The notes: generated from the letters alone by a model not told the origin. A stretch of 64,000 bases of DNA from Streptacidiphilus melanogenes (GCF_000787835.1 NZ_BBPP01000008.1:85441-149440); one strand, 5' to 3'; positions 25,494-34,703 are shown, numbered from the stretch's first letter. Program-made: numbers and translations.

Positions 25494-27680
25494 ATGACCC
25501 CGGGCCGACGCTGCGGCTCGCCGTCGGCCGCCGGCTGGCGATTGGACACGGGAACGATGGACGAGCACGGCGGTCCGGGGACGCCCGACCTCCACGACGC
25601 CGCCATCACCGAGGTGCTCGACAGCGTCTTCCAGGGGACGCCCAACGGCCTCGCGGTCTACGACACCGAGCTGCGGCTCGTCCGGGTCAACGCGGCGCTG
25701 GAGCGCATCCTCGACGCGCCCGCGGCGCAGGTGCTCGGACGCCGGGCCGAGGAGCTGTTCGCCAACGTCGAGGGCGAGCGGATGGCGGCCAGGCTCAAGG
25801 CCGTGCTGCACACCGGCACGCCCGTGCTCACCACCGAGCACCGCGGCCGCACCGCGGCCGACCCCGAACACGACCACGTCTGGGCGATCACCTCGTTCCG
25901 GCTCGTCGCCGCCGACGGTCGCGTCCTCGGCGTGGCGTCCGCGGTCGTCGACGTCACCGAGCGCGACCACGCGCGCGAGCGGCTGCTGGCGCTGAAGGAG
26001 GCCGCCGACCGGATCGGCTCCACCCTGGACGTCAACCGCACTGCGGAGGAGCTCACCGAGGTCGCCGTGCCGAGGCTGGCCGACTTCGTCGCCGTCGACC
26101 TGCTGGAGGGCGTCGCCCGCGGAGCGCCCGAGCCGCGCGGGCCGGTCCCCGGCACGGCGGTGCTGCGCCGGGCCGCGCACCGCTCGGTGACCGACGACGC
26201 GCCGGAGGCGACCGTCCCGGTGGGCACCGTGACCAGGTACCACCCGTCGACGCCCTATGCCCGCTGCCTGGCCTCGGGGGTGCCGCTGCTGGTCCCGGTG
26301 CTCGACCGGGCGGCCGACTGGCTGGCACAGGACCCGCTCCGTGCCGCCAAGATCCTGGCTGCCGGCACGCACTCGCTGATCACAGTGCCGATCAGGGCCC
26401 GCACGGTGACCCTCGGCCTGGCGCACTTCTACCGCTGGCGGCTGCCCGGCCCGTTCGACCAGGAGGACCTGGCCCTGGCCCAGGACCTGGTCGCCCGCGC
26501 CGCCGTCAGCATCGACAACGCCCGCCGCTACACCGAGGAGCACCGGGCCGCGCTGACCCTCCAGCGGAGCCTGCTGCTGCGCGGCAACGTGCCCGACCCG
26601 AGCCCGCTGGAGATCGCGCACCGCTACCTCCCCGCCGAGGCCCACGCCGGGGTCGGCGGCGACTGGTTCGACGTCATCCCGCTCTCCGGCGCCCGGGTCG
26701 CCCTCGTCGTCGGCGACGTCACCGGCCGTGGCATCCACGCCGTGGCCCGCGCCGGTCGGCTGCGCACGGCCATCCGCACGCTCGCCACCATGGACCTGCC
26801 GCCCGACGAGCTCCTGTGGCGCCTCGACGCGCTGGTGCACCGCCAGATCGACACGCCGACGGCCATCCGGACCCCCGACGAGCCCGAGACGCCGGGGATC
26901 AGCGGCACCTGCCTCTTCCTCCTCTACGACCGGGTGACCGGCCGGGCCAGCGTCGCGAGCGCCGGGCACCCGCCGCCCGTCGTCGTGCCGCCGGGCGGGG
27001 GCGCCCACCCCGTCGACCTCGTGCCCGGGCCGCCGCTGGGGCTCGCGATGCTCCCCTTCGAGGCCACGGACATCGACCTCGCCGACGGGAGCGTGCTGGC
27101 CCTGTGGACCGACGGACTCGTCAAGGAGCGGGAGCCGGAGCCGGGCCTGGACGTGCCGCGGCTCCTCGCCGGGCTCGCCTCGCGGGCCGAGACCCTCGAC
27201 GAGCTGTGCCAGACCGCCGTCGACGCGACCCTGAAGACCCGCGATCCCGGCGACGACGCCGTGCTGGTCCTGGTGCGCACCCGGATCCTGCCGCCCGACC
27301 GCGTCGCCACCTGGGACCTGTCCGCCGATCCGGCCGAGGTCCGCCGCGCCCGCGCGGAGACCTCACGGCAGCTGTCGTCCTGGGGGCTCGACGAGGCGGT
27401 GCCGGCCACCGAACTGATCGTCAGCGAGTTGGTGACCAACGCGATCCGCCACGGCCGCGAGCCGTTCCTGCTGCGCCTGATCCGTGACGGCTCGCTCATC
27501 TGCGAGGTCTCCGACAGCTCCAGCACCTCGCCCCACCTGCGCCACGCGGGTGACACCGACGAGGGCGGCCGGGGCCTCTTCCTGGTCGGCCAGCTCGCCG
27601 ACAACTGGGGCACCCGCTACGTGCCGCGCGGCAAGACCATCTGGGCGGAGCAGTCCATCCCGGACGGCACGGCCGAGTGA
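25494..27680 (+). CDS. soluble SpoIIE-type phosphatase with PAS, GAF, PP2C and ATPase domains
   Basis: 728 residues from the ATG at 25494 (GGAGG 10 bp upstream). PAS about 35-150 (NGLAVYDTELRLVRVN...), GAF about 170-340, PP2C about 360-580 (VGGDWFDVIPLSG, VVGDVTGRG, WTDGLVKE) and C-terminal HATPase_c_2 about 600-725 (ELVTNAIRHG, DEGGRGLFLVGQL). It lacks membrane segments, unlike its divergent neighbour, with which it shares the GAF-to-ATPase core almost throughout. Such proteins control alternative sigma factors by dephosphorylating STAS proteins and/or acting as anti-sigma kinases. Two adjacent diverged copies point to a duplication. Confidence 0.9.
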   Translation: MTPGRRCGSPSAAGWRLDTGTMDEHGGPGTPDLHDAAITEVLDSVFQGTPNGLAVYDTELRLVRVNAALERILDAPAAQVLGRRAEELFANVEGERMAARLKAVLHTGTPVLTTEHRGRTAADPEHDHVWAITSFRLVAADGRVLGVASAVVDVTERDHARERLLALKEAADRIGSTLDVNRTAEELTEVAVPRLADFVAVDLLEGVARGAPEPRGPVPGTAVLRRAAHRSVTDDAPEATVPVGTVTRYHPSTPYARCLASGVPLLVPVLDRAADWLAQDPLRAAKILAAGTHSLITVPIRARTVTLGLAHFYRWRLPGPFDQEDLALAQDLVARAAVSIDNARRYTEEHRAALTLQRSLLLRGNVPDPSPLEIAHRYLPAEAHAGVGGDWFDVIPLSGARVALVVGDVTGRGIHAVARAGRLRTAIRTLATMDLPPDELLWRLDALVHRQIDTPTAIRTPDEPETPGISGTCLFLLYDRVTGRASVASAGHPPPVVVPPGGGAHPVDLVPGPPLGLAMLPFEATDIDLADGSVLALWTDGLVKEREPEPGLDVPRLLAGLASRAETLDELCQTAVDATLKTRDPGDDAVLVLVRTRILPPDRVATWDLSADPAEVRRARAETSRQLSSWGLDEAVPATELIVSELVTNAIRHGREPFLLRLIRDGSLICEVSDSSSTSPHLRHAGDTDEGGRGLFLVGQLADNWGTRYVPRGKTIWAEQSIPDGTAE

Positions 27681-27762
27681 ACCGACCGGCCGAGGGCCGG
27701 GGTGCGCGGCCGGACGGCCTGGCGTCTACTGGCCCGGGGGACGACCCGACGGAAGGAAGCCC

Positions 27763-28782
27763 ATGGGCACGTACCGAGTCGCACAGGTGGCGGCGGCGGG
27801 TGAGCCGTTCGCCGTCGTGGAGCGGGAGACGGCGTCGCCCGGCCCGCGGCAGGTGCGCATCGCGGTGGAGGCCTGCGGCGTGTGCCACAGCGACGTGTAC
27901 ATGGTCAACAACGTCCTGCCCGGCATCCGCTTCCCCGTCGTCCCCGGCCACGAGATCGCCGGCCGGATCGCCGAGGTGGGCGAGGGGACACCCGACCTGT
28001 GGCGGGTGGGCGACCGGGTGGCCGTCGGCTGGTTCGGCGGCAGCTGCGGGGTGTGCCACCCCTGCCGGCAGGGCGACTTCATCGTCTGCCGCGACCTCAA
28101 GGTACCCGGCTGGGCGTACGACGGCGGCTACGCCGAGTCGGTCGTCGCGCCCTTCGACGCCCTCGCCCGCATCCCCGACGGCCTCACGGCCGAGGAGGCC
28201 GCACCGCTGGGCTGCGCGGGCGTGACCACCTTCAACGGGCTGCGGACCAGCGGCGCGAGGCCGGGCGACCGGGTCGCGATCCTCGGCATCGGCGGGCTCG
28301 GCCACCTCGCCGTCCGCTACGCGGTGGCGATGGGGTTCGAGACGATCGCGATCGCGCGCGGCCAGGACAAGGCGGGGTTCGCCCAGGAGCTGGGCGCACA
28401 CCACTACGTCGACAGCAGCGACCCGTCCGCCGTCGCGCCGGCCCTGCGGGCGCTCGGCGGGGCCGACGTCGTGCTCGCCACCGCCACCAACTCCGAGGCC
28501 ATCAGCGCGACCGTGGACGGGCTGGCGCCGCGCGGCGAACTGGTGGTGGTCGGCATCGACGCGGTGCCCCTGGCGATCACCCCCGGGCAGCTGATCATGC
28601 CCGCGAAGATCGTCCGCGGCCACCCCTCCGGCACCGCCCAGGACGTCGAGGACACCATGGCCTTCAGCGCGTTGCACGGCATCCGCTCCCTCAACGAGAC
28701 GATGCCGCTCGCGCAGGCCGACGAGGCCTACCAGCGGATGCTCGCCGGCAAGGCCCGGTTCCGCATGGTGCTCACCACCTGA
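27763..28782 (+). CDS. zinc-dependent alcohol dehydrogenase (AdhP-like)
   Basis: 339 residues; ATG after GGAAGGAAG. Catalytic zinc: CGVCHSDVYMV and GHEIAGRI; structural zinc CGVCHPCRQGDFIVC; NAD(P) fold GIGGLGHLAVRYAVAMG. Sequence LKVPGWAYDGGYAESVVAPFDALARIPDG is typical of class-III-like alcohol dehydrogenases used for aldehydes and primary alcohols. Second such enzyme in the island after 18279, with a canonical GxGGxG. It may regenerate NAD under oxygen limitation. Confidence 0.92.
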   Translation: MGTYRVAQVAAAGEPFAVVERETASPGPRQVRIAVEACGVCHSDVYMVNNVLPGIRFPVVPGHEIAGRIAEVGEGTPDLWRVGDRVAVGWFGGSCGVCHPCRQGDFIVCRDLKVPGWAYDGGYAESVVAPFDALARIPDGLTAEEAAPLGCAGVTTFNGLRTSGARPGDRVAILGIGGLGHLAVRYAVAMGFETIAIARGQDKAGFAQELGAHHYVDSSDPSAVAPALRALGGADVVLATATNSEAISATVDGLAPRGELVVVGIDAVPLAITPGQLIMPAKIVRGHPSGTAQDVEDTMAFSALHGIRSLNETMPLAQADEAYQRMLAGKARFRMVLTT

Positions 28783-28921
28783 ACCGCACCTGCCAGGCTG
28801 CGAGCGCTCCTGGCTCGCGCGGGCGCGCCGGATCATGGACCCTGGAGTAATCCGGTCCTCCGGCGGCTGCCCACCCTGCGGCTTGCGGAGACCGGGAGCA
28901 CCAGGGAAGGCGGCGAGAACC

Positions 28922-29935
28922 ATGGCTGGCCTTACGGCGGATCGGGGGGAACAAGGAGCTTCCGACGCGCCCCCCGGACCTTCAGGGCCGCGCCGCGGCC
29001 TGGTGCTGGGCGGCGGCGGAAGCCTGGGCGCGGCCTGGGCGGTCGGGGCGCTGTGCGCGCTCGAGGACGCCTGCGGATGGGATCCACGCACCGCTGACGT
29101 CATCCTCGGCACCTCCGCCGGCGCGATCGTCGGCTCCCTGCTCGCCGTCGGGGCGAGCCCGCGGGAGCTGCTCGACCACCAGCGGGGCCTCGACGAGGTC
29201 GCCGGGCCGGTGGGCGGGGTGCGGCTGGACTACGACACCTGGGTCGGCGGAGCGCTGCCGCGCATCCCACGGCCCGGCTTCGGTTCGCTGAAACTGCTGC
29301 TCGACCTGGTCGAGCACCCGCACCGGATGCCGCTGAACACCGTGCTCGCCGCCGCCGCGCCTCCCGGCCGGGGCAGCCTGAGCGGCGTCCGGGACCTCTT
29401 CCACCAGCTGCGCATGGACGACCACTGGCCGGACAACCCGGCACTGCGCGTCGTCGCGGTGGACCTCGACACCGGCACCCGCGTCCTCTTCGGGGCGGAG
29501 CAGGCCCCGCCCGCCGACCTCGGCTCCGCCGTGACGGCCTCCTGCGCGCTGCCGGCCTGGTTCGAGCCGGTGCGCATCGACGGCCGCCGCTACGTCGACG
29601 GCTGCGCCTGGTCGGACACCAACCTCGACCTGGTCGCGGGGGAGGCACTGGACGAGGTGTTCGTGCTGGCCCCGACCTGCGCCCACGAGACCGACCACCC
29701 CCACAGCATCCCCGCCCGCGTCGAGCGCCGGCTGCGCCGCGGCTCCACGGCCCGCCTGCTGCGCGAGGCCCAGGAGGTCCGGGCGACCGGGACGCTGGTG
29801 CACGTGCTCGTCCCCGGCCCCGAGGACCTGGCGGCCATGGGCGCCAACCTGATGGCGCCGCAGCACCGGCTGACCGTCCTGGAGACCTCCCTGCGGACCA
29901 CCAAGGCGGCCCTCAGCGCCCCCGCGCGTACCTGA
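28922..29935 (+). CDS. patatin-like phospholipase family protein
   Basis: 337 residues from the ATG at 28922; an upstream in-frame ATG at 28835 is possible. Oxyanion loop LVLGGGGSLGAAWAVG, nucleophile elbow GTSAG (S65) and the dyad Asp in RRYVDGCAWSDTN. The last motif is DGC instead of the usual DGG/DGA, but the Asp is kept. Acyl hydrolase of membrane lipids or triacylglycerol; soluble. Converges closely with the M48 protease gene (23 bp between stops). Confidence 0.88.
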   Translation: MAGLTADRGEQGASDAPPGPSGPRRGLVLGGGGSLGAAWAVGALCALEDACGWDPRTADVILGTSAGAIVGSLLAVGASPRELLDHQRGLDEVAGPVGGVRLDYDTWVGGALPRIPRPGFGSLKLLLDLVEHPHRMPLNTVLAAAAPPGRGSLSGVRDLFHQLRMDDHWPDNPALRVVAVDLDTGTRVLFGAEQAPPADLGSAVTASCALPAWFEPVRIDGRRYVDGCAWSDTNLDLVAGEALDEVFVLAPTCAHETDHPHSIPARVERRLRRGSTARLLREAQEVRATGTLVHVLVPGPEDLAAMGANLMAPQHRLTVLETSLRTTKAALSAPART

Positions 29936-29958
29936 AGCCGGGCACCGCGCGCTGGGTT

Positions 29959-30864
29959 TCACTCCGACGGCTCGCCCAGCTCCTTGGAGAGCTCGGCGAG
30001 GGCGTCCAGGCGGCGCTGGAGGCTGGGGTGCGTGGAGAGGATCGAGGCCACGCCGGAGTCGCCGGACAGGGCCGGAGCGAACAGGAAGGCGTTGAACGCC
30101 TGGGCGGTGCGCAGGTCCTGGCTGGGGATCCGGGCGATCTCGCCGCTCACCTTCACCAGTGCGGAGGCCAGCGCCGAGGGCCGCCCGGTGAGCTGCGCCG
30201 CCGAGCGGTCCGCGGCCAGCTCCCGGTAGCGGGACAGAGCCCGGATCAGCAGCAGGCTCAGCAGGTAGACGGACGCGGAGACGGCCATGACCAGGGCCAG
30301 CAGCAGCGCCGTGTTCTGGTCGCGGCGGCGCCCGCCCAGCAGCTCGGAGTAGAAGGCCATCCGGACCATCAGCCCGGCCAGCACCCCGAGGAACGAGGCC
30401 ACGGTGATCACCGTGACGTCCCGGTGGGCGACGTGCGAGAGCTCGTGGGCCAGGACCCCGTCGAGCTCGTCGCCCTCGAGCCGCCGCAGCAGGCCGCGGG
30501 TGACGCACAGGACGGCGTGGTCCGCGCTGCGGCCGGTGGCGAAGGCGTTCGGCAGGTCGGTCTCGGACACGGCCACCCGGGGCTTCGGCATGTCGGCCAG
30601 CGCGCACAGCCGGTCGACCGTGCCGTGGAGCCGCGGCTCCTGCTCGGGGGAGACCTCGTGGGCGCGCATCGCGAACATCGCCATCTTGTCGGAGAACCAG
30701 AACTGGAGCACCAGAACCCCGGCCGCGATGACCACGATGAGCACGACGGACTTCAGCAGCAGCACCAGCGCGGCGACGAACGCCGCGTACACCAGCGCCA
30801 GCAGCACCAGCACGAAGGCCATCCGTGCCGTGAGCTGCCGGTCGGGAGCGAACCGTGATCGCAT
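29959..30864 (-). CDS. htpX: HtpX-like M48 membrane metalloprotease
   Basis: 301 residues from the ATG at 30864 (GAAGGAG upstream). Two N-terminal membrane helices (about 13-37 and 39-55), zinc motif HELSH (H140, E141, H144), two further helices (about 150-205) and the third zinc ligand region RYRELAADRSAA. HtpX-type proteases remove misfolded membrane proteins under stress. Length fits the family (about 285-300). Divergent from the ribosome hibernation factor gene. Confidence 0.92.
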   Translation of the reverse strand: MRSRFAPDRQLTARMAFVLVLLALVYAAFVAALVLLLKSVVLIVVIAAGVLVLQFWFSDKMAMFAMRAHEVSPEQEPRLHGTVDRLCALADMPKPRVAVSETDLPNAFATGRSADHAVLCVTRGLLRRLEGDELDGVLAHELSHVAHRDVTVITVASFLGVLAGLMVRMAFYSELLGGRRRDQNTALLLALVMAVSASVYLLSLLLIRALSRYRELAADRSAAQLTGRPSALASALVKVSGEIARIPSQDLRTAQAFNAFLFAPALSGDSGVASILSTHPSLQRRLDALAELSKELGEPSE

Positions 30865-31057
30865 CGTCTTCTCCTTCGCTGCGAGTCCGGCCTCCGCATC
30901 GTCGTGGGCGGTGAACGCGTCGAGCTGGTCGTACTCCTGCCTGGTTCCTGCCCGGTCCGCCCATGGATACGCCGCCCGCCCGGGGCCGTCCGAGTGCCGC
31001 GGGACGGCGGACGGCTCACAGTGGTAACAGGGACCCGACCTCACGGGGGTACACGTC

Positions 31058-32188
31058 ATGGACCGACAAGACCGTCCGCAAGCGCTGCCCGAGCTGCAGG
31101 TGACCGTGCTCGGGGAGCTGTCCCCCGTGACCAGTGACCTGGCGCGCTCGACCGTCGAGGAGGTGCTGGCGGAGTCGCGGCAGCCGGTGCGCTCCGCGCA
31201 GGTCCGGCTGGCCCGGATGCGGCACAAGGAGGGACGCGCCGCCGTGGCGCAGGCGCTCGTCGACGTCGACGGGCGACTGGTGCGGGCCCAGGTCGCCGCG
31301 CACACGATGACGGACGCGATCGCGCTGCTGCGCACCCGGCTGACCGCGCAGCTGACGCGCCTGGAATGGGCCCGCCGCTGGGATCCCGGATACGACGCCG
31401 ACGGCTCCGGGCCGCTGGACTGGCGGGACGGCACCGAGGCCGTGCGCCGCCCGGTGCGGCAGGTCCTGCCCAAGGGCGAACGGACGGTGGTGCGCCGCAA
31501 GGATTACACGCTGACGGTGGAGACCGTGGACCAGGCGGCGCTCGCCATGGAGATGATGGACTACGACTTCTCGCTCTTCACCGAGTCCGGCAGCGGCCAG
31601 GACAGCGTGGTCTACCGGTTCGGTCCCGGACCGTTCCGGCTCGCGCAGGTCGAACCGCAGGCCGACCGGATCGCGCCGACCGCGCTGCCGGTGAGCGTGC
31701 TGAAGACCCCCGCGCCGGTGCTGACCGAGGACGAGGCGAGGGCCCGCCTGGACGCCACCGACTACCCCTTCCTCTTCTTCAAGGACGCGGCGACCGGGCG
31801 CGGCAGCGTCCTGTACGGCCGCTACGACGGCCACTACGGCCTGATCAGCCCCGTTCCCTCCGGTGTTCCGGCCACCCCCGCGACCGCCGGGACAGCCGGA
31901 GGGGCGGCCGGCACGACGGCGGCTCCGGCCGCCGCCCCCGCTGCCGGAACCGTCACGCGCGCCGCCGCGTCGCCGCCGCGCCCGGCCAGGCCGGTCGGGC
32001 ACGACCTGGAGGCGCTGCGCGAGCGTGTGGAGGTCCTGGAAGGCCAGGTCACCGCCCTCGCCGAGGTCCTCGACCAGCTGACCGGCGGCCTGGAGTCGGT
32101 GCCCGGGGCGCCTGTGGACCCGGAGGAGGTCCGGCGCACGGCGCGGCTGGCCAGGGACATGCTGCTCGCCGCCGGATTCGGCCGCTGA
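31058..32188 (+). CDS. HPF/RaiA-type ribosome hibernation factor with two C-terminal domains
   Basis: 376 residues. The N-terminal 12-105 has the S30AE (HPF/YfiA) pattern that binds the 30S decoding site. It is followed by two copies of the S30AE C-terminal dimerisation domain: 142-198 (RRKDYTLTVETVDQAALAME, DYDFSLFTESGSGQDSVVYR) and 219-266 (YPFLFFKDAATGRGSVLYGRYDGHYGLI). Then come an Ala/Pro linker (about 267-313) and a coiled coil (about 316-345). Ordinary long HPF has one C-terminal domain and about 230 residues, so the doubling and coiled coil are unusual. It would hold ribosomes inactive in stasis. M. tuberculosis has a DosR-controlled relative (Rv0079). Confidence 0.85.
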   Translation: MDRQDRPQALPELQVTVLGELSPVTSDLARSTVEEVLAESRQPVRSAQVRLARMRHKEGRAAVAQALVDVDGRLVRAQVAAHTMTDAIALLRTRLTAQLTRLEWARRWDPGYDADGSGPLDWRDGTEAVRRPVRQVLPKGERTVVRRKDYTLTVETVDQAALAMEMMDYDFSLFTESGSGQDSVVYRFGPGPFRLAQVEPQADRIAPTALPVSVLKTPAPVLTEDEARARLDATDYPFLFFKDAATGRGSVLYGRYDGHYGLISPVPSGVPATPATAGTAGGAAGTTAAPAAAPAAGTVTRAAASPPRPARPVGHDLEALRERVEVLEGQVTALAEVLDQLTGGLESVPGAPVDPEEVRRTARLARDMLLAAGFGR

Positions 32189-32194
32189 GCGGGG

Positions 32195-33253
32195 TCACGC
32201 CGCCGACGTCCTGGGCCGGTGCAGGGTGACACCCAGCCAGCAGGCCCAGCCGATCGGTTGCAGCACCCAGAAACTGAGACCCCGGTAGAGCAGCGTCGCC
32301 GCGATGGCCTGGTCGGCCGGCAGGCCGTACACGACGAGCAGGGCGGTGAGGGACGCCTCGGTGATCCCGAGACTCCCCGGCGTCACCCGCAGGGCGCCGA
32401 GGAGCTGGGTGAGCGTGTAGGCCAGCAGGAAGCCGCGCCACGGGACCGGCAGCCCGAGGGCCCACAGCGAGGTCAGCAGGCAGGCCGCGTCGCAGCCCCA
32501 GTTCAGCGTCGAGAGCAGCAGCGGCCGTCCCCAGCCGCGCGGGTCGGGGCCGAGGCCGCGCAGTTCGCGTCCGATGCCCTCGACGGAGGCCTGGAACCGT
32601 GCGACGCCCGGCCGGCCCGCGCCCAGACGCTGCCAGGCACGGGCGCCCGCACGGCGCAGACGGGGCCACAGCGCGAGCGCGCCGAGCAGCAGGCCCAACC
32701 CCGCGGCCGAGGCGACGCCCAGCAGCACCCCCTCGCGCAGTTCGGGCGCCGGGCCCGACGGATCGGCGACCAGCGCGCCGACGGTGAGCAGCAGCACCAG
32801 GACCACGATGCTCACCGCCCCCGCCGCCGCGAGCGCGGCCGCTGCGGTCGCGAAGGCGACGGCCCGGCGCTGGAGTTGGCGCACCGTCCAGCCAAGCGAC
32901 AGCACGCCGCCGCCGGGCAGCGCCCCGGCCATCGCGTTCGCGCCCGCGGTGATCGCGGTGACCACACCCAGGCGTACGGGCGAGCCGGCCGCACGCAGCA
33001 GCCAGCGTTGCAGGGCGGCCAGCGCGACGATCGACGCCGCCTCCAGGGCCCCGGCCACCGCGAGCCGGTCCAGGTCGACCCGGTGCAGCAGCCGCAACGC
33101 GGCGTCGAGCTCGCGCCGGTGCGTGAGCGCGAACAGTCCGCCCGCGACCGCCACGACCACCGCGCTGAGCCACCAGGCGTAGCGCCGCCAGGCGCGACGC
33201 GGCTGATCGGGGTCGGGGGCGCCCGGCCCGGCCGTCTCCGGAAGCCCGGACAC
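32195..33253 (-). CDS. flippase-like integral membrane protein (LPG synthase TM / UPF0104 family)
   Basis: 352 residues from a GTG with GAGGGAC upstream. About eight membrane segments, with the family landmarks AGANAMAGALPGGGVLSLGWTVRQL and LRVTPGSLGITEASLTALLVVYGLP. These proteins are probable lipid or polyprenol-sugar flippases, sometimes fused to glycosyl or aminoacyl transferases. Its stop is 6 bp from the stop of the HPF gene on the other strand. Substrate unknown. Confidence 0.85.
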   Translation of the reverse strand: MSGLPETAGPGAPDPDQPRRAWRRYAWWLSAVVVAVAGGLFALTHRRELDAALRLLHRVDLDRLAVAGALEAASIVALAALQRWLLRAAGSPVRLGVVTAITAGANAMAGALPGGGVLSLGWTVRQLQRRAVAFATAAAALAAAGAVSIVVLVLLLTVGALVADPSGPAPELREGVLLGVASAAGLGLLLGALALWPRLRRAGARAWQRLGAGRPGVARFQASVEGIGRELRGLGPDPRGWGRPLLLSTLNWGCDAACLLTSLWALGLPVPWRGFLLAYTLTQLLGALRVTPGSLGITEASLTALLVVYGLPADQAIAATLLYRGLSFWVLQPIGWACWLGVTLHRPRTSAA

Positions 33254-33452
33254 CGTCCCTCGCCGCTCGTCCGGGGCCGCTCAGTTCGTTTCGACGTGCA
33301 TGGTCTCGTCGTGCTCGGTTGCGTCGTGCATGGCGGTCGGCTTCCTCAAGCGCCTGCGCGCGCGGAACCTCCGCGACCCGCACGGCGTCCCGCGTTTCGA
33401 TCGTAGCCCGCCCGGCCGCTCCGGGCCGGACGGGCGGTGACGCGGACGGGGT

Positions 33453-33815
33453 TCAGAAGGCGCCGGTGCCGTTGGGGGTGCCGAGGCCGGTGCGGCCGTC
33501 GTAGCCGGTGCCGGCCGTGCACAGGTAGCTGCCGCCGCAGGAGCCGTTGCTGCCGGAGGTCACGTCGTTGAGGGCAGAGGTGTGCGCGTAGGGGTAGGAG
33601 CCCGCGGTGACCGAGGAGGTGTTCCCGGCCAGCGCGTAGACGCTCGCGATGATCGGCGAGGAGGCGCTGGTTCCACCGACCTGCACCCAGCCGTCCGCGC
33701 CCTGAGCGAGGCCGAGCGCGAGCAGGAAGTCACAGCACGCGCCGCCGCAGCTGCTGCAGGTGTCGTACACGGCGACGCTGGTGTTCGGGTCGGCGGCCGC
33801 CGAGACATCGGGGTG
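33453..33815 (-). pseudogene. sedolisin (S53) protease, C-terminal remnant
   Basis: About 120 codons match the end of a kumamolisin/sedolisin-like S53 peptidase: HPDVSAAADPNTSVAVYDT, catalytic-Ser motif VGGTSASSPIIASVYALAGN, and GTGYDGRTGLGTPNGTGAF at the C-terminus. Upstream the frame is closed at once by a TGA (33816-33818), and the Glu/Asp catalytic region and propeptide are absent. The sequence beyond the break shows no sedolisin similarity in any frame I could see. It is a deletion remnant, not expressed as an enzyme. Confidence 0.85.
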
Positions 33816-33928
33816 TCACGAGAAATCTGACGATCAGTCAATGTCCGTGAACGCAACCGTTCGCAAACGTCCGCCACGGCGCGGCGCGGCGCGGTCGGCG
33901 GGAGGAGGAGACGAGAGAGGATGGGCGC

Positions 33929-34300
33929 ATGCTCGATCACGTGTCGATCCAGTGCGCCGACACCGCGGCCAGTGCGGCCTTCTACGACGCCGTGCTGCTG
34001 ACCATCGGCGGCACGCGGGTCATGGACTTCGGACAGGTCATCGGTTACGGAGTGGGCGGCCAGCCGTCCTTCTGGATCGGTCCGCGCGCCACCGGCGAGG
34101 GCTTCCGCGAGAGCCATCTCGCCTTCACTGCGCCCGATCGCGCCGCCGTGGACGCCTTCCACCGCGCCGCCGTCGCGGCCGGGGCCGAGGTGCTGCACGC
34201 CCCCCGGCTGTGGCCCGAGTACCACGACGCCTACTACGGCGCCTTCGTCCGCGACCCGGACGGCAACAACATCGAGGCCGTCTGCCATCGTCCGGAATAA
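33929..34300 (+). CDS. VOC (glyoxalase/bleomycin-resistance) family protein
   Basis: 123 residues, a complete single VOC unit: MLDHVSIQCADTAASAAFYDAVL at the N-terminus and YYGAFVRDPDGNNIEAVCH with the last metal-ligand Glu at the C-terminus. Family members bind small ligands or metal and act as lyases, dioxygenases or resistance proteins. Monocistronic as far as seen; the next gene is convergent. Confidence 0.88.
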   Translation: MLDHVSIQCADTAASAAFYDAVLLTIGGTRVMDFGQVIGYGVGGQPSFWIGPRATGEGFRESHLAFTAPDRAAVDAFHRAAVAAGAEVLHAPRLWPEYHDAYYGAFVRDPDGNNIEAVCHRPE

Positions 34301-34322
34301 GGCCGGGTTCGGGGACGTGCGG

Positions 34323-34583
34323 TCACCGGCCCCGCGTCGCCTCCTCGGCCTCGGCCTGGCCGGCCTGCCGTACCAGCAGCGCGGCGAGCGCCCGCGCCTC
34401 GTCCGGCGTCAGGCCCGCCCACGCGCGGGACTCGCCGCCCGGCTCCGGACCGACGTCCAGGGTCACCCGCAGGTGGGCGCCGCGACCCGCGCCCCTGCCG
34501 ATGCGGAACTCGCCGATGCGGATCCGCCGCCCGCACGCGGTGGTGAACCCCTCGCGGCGAAGGTCGTCTGCGTTCGTCTCCAT
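34323..34583 (-). CDS. small conserved-type protein, unknown
   Basis: 86 residues from the ATG at 34583 (GAGGTGG upstream). The sequence shows a basic beta-type middle (GRRIRIGEFRIGRGAGRGAHLRVTLDVG) and a C-terminal helix TPDEARALAALLVRQAGQAE. No motif recognised. Lies between the VOC gene and a divergent Usp gene, 120 bp from the latter. Confidence 0.65.
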   Translation of the reverse strand: METNADDLRREGFTTACGRRIRIGEFRIGRGAGRGAHLRVTLDVGPEPGGESRAWAGLTPDEARALAALLVRQAGQAEAEEATRGR

Positions 34584-34703
34584 GGTGCCCACCTCTTCGA
34601 GAACCCTCGTCGTACCTCATCGACAACGGCCTGCGGGGGCAGCGCATTCCGCCCACCGCGGGGGTGCCGTCCCCGTCGAGCTGTCCAAAAAGGAGCCGCA
34701 CGG

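Noticed and set aside
28793-28820. Weak hairpin GCGAGC/GCTCGC after the alcohol dehydrogenase
   Set aside because: Only a 6-bp stem; not distinguishable from background at this GC content.
30982-30998. GGGGCCGTCCGAGTGCC upstream of the HPF-type gene
   Set aside because: One core mismatch and a poor right flank; single and weaker than the boxes reported, so not listed, though the position is suggestive.
34323-34703. Toxin-antitoxin pair involving the small protein at 34323
   Set aside because: No partner gene of suitable size or orientation and no toxin motif.
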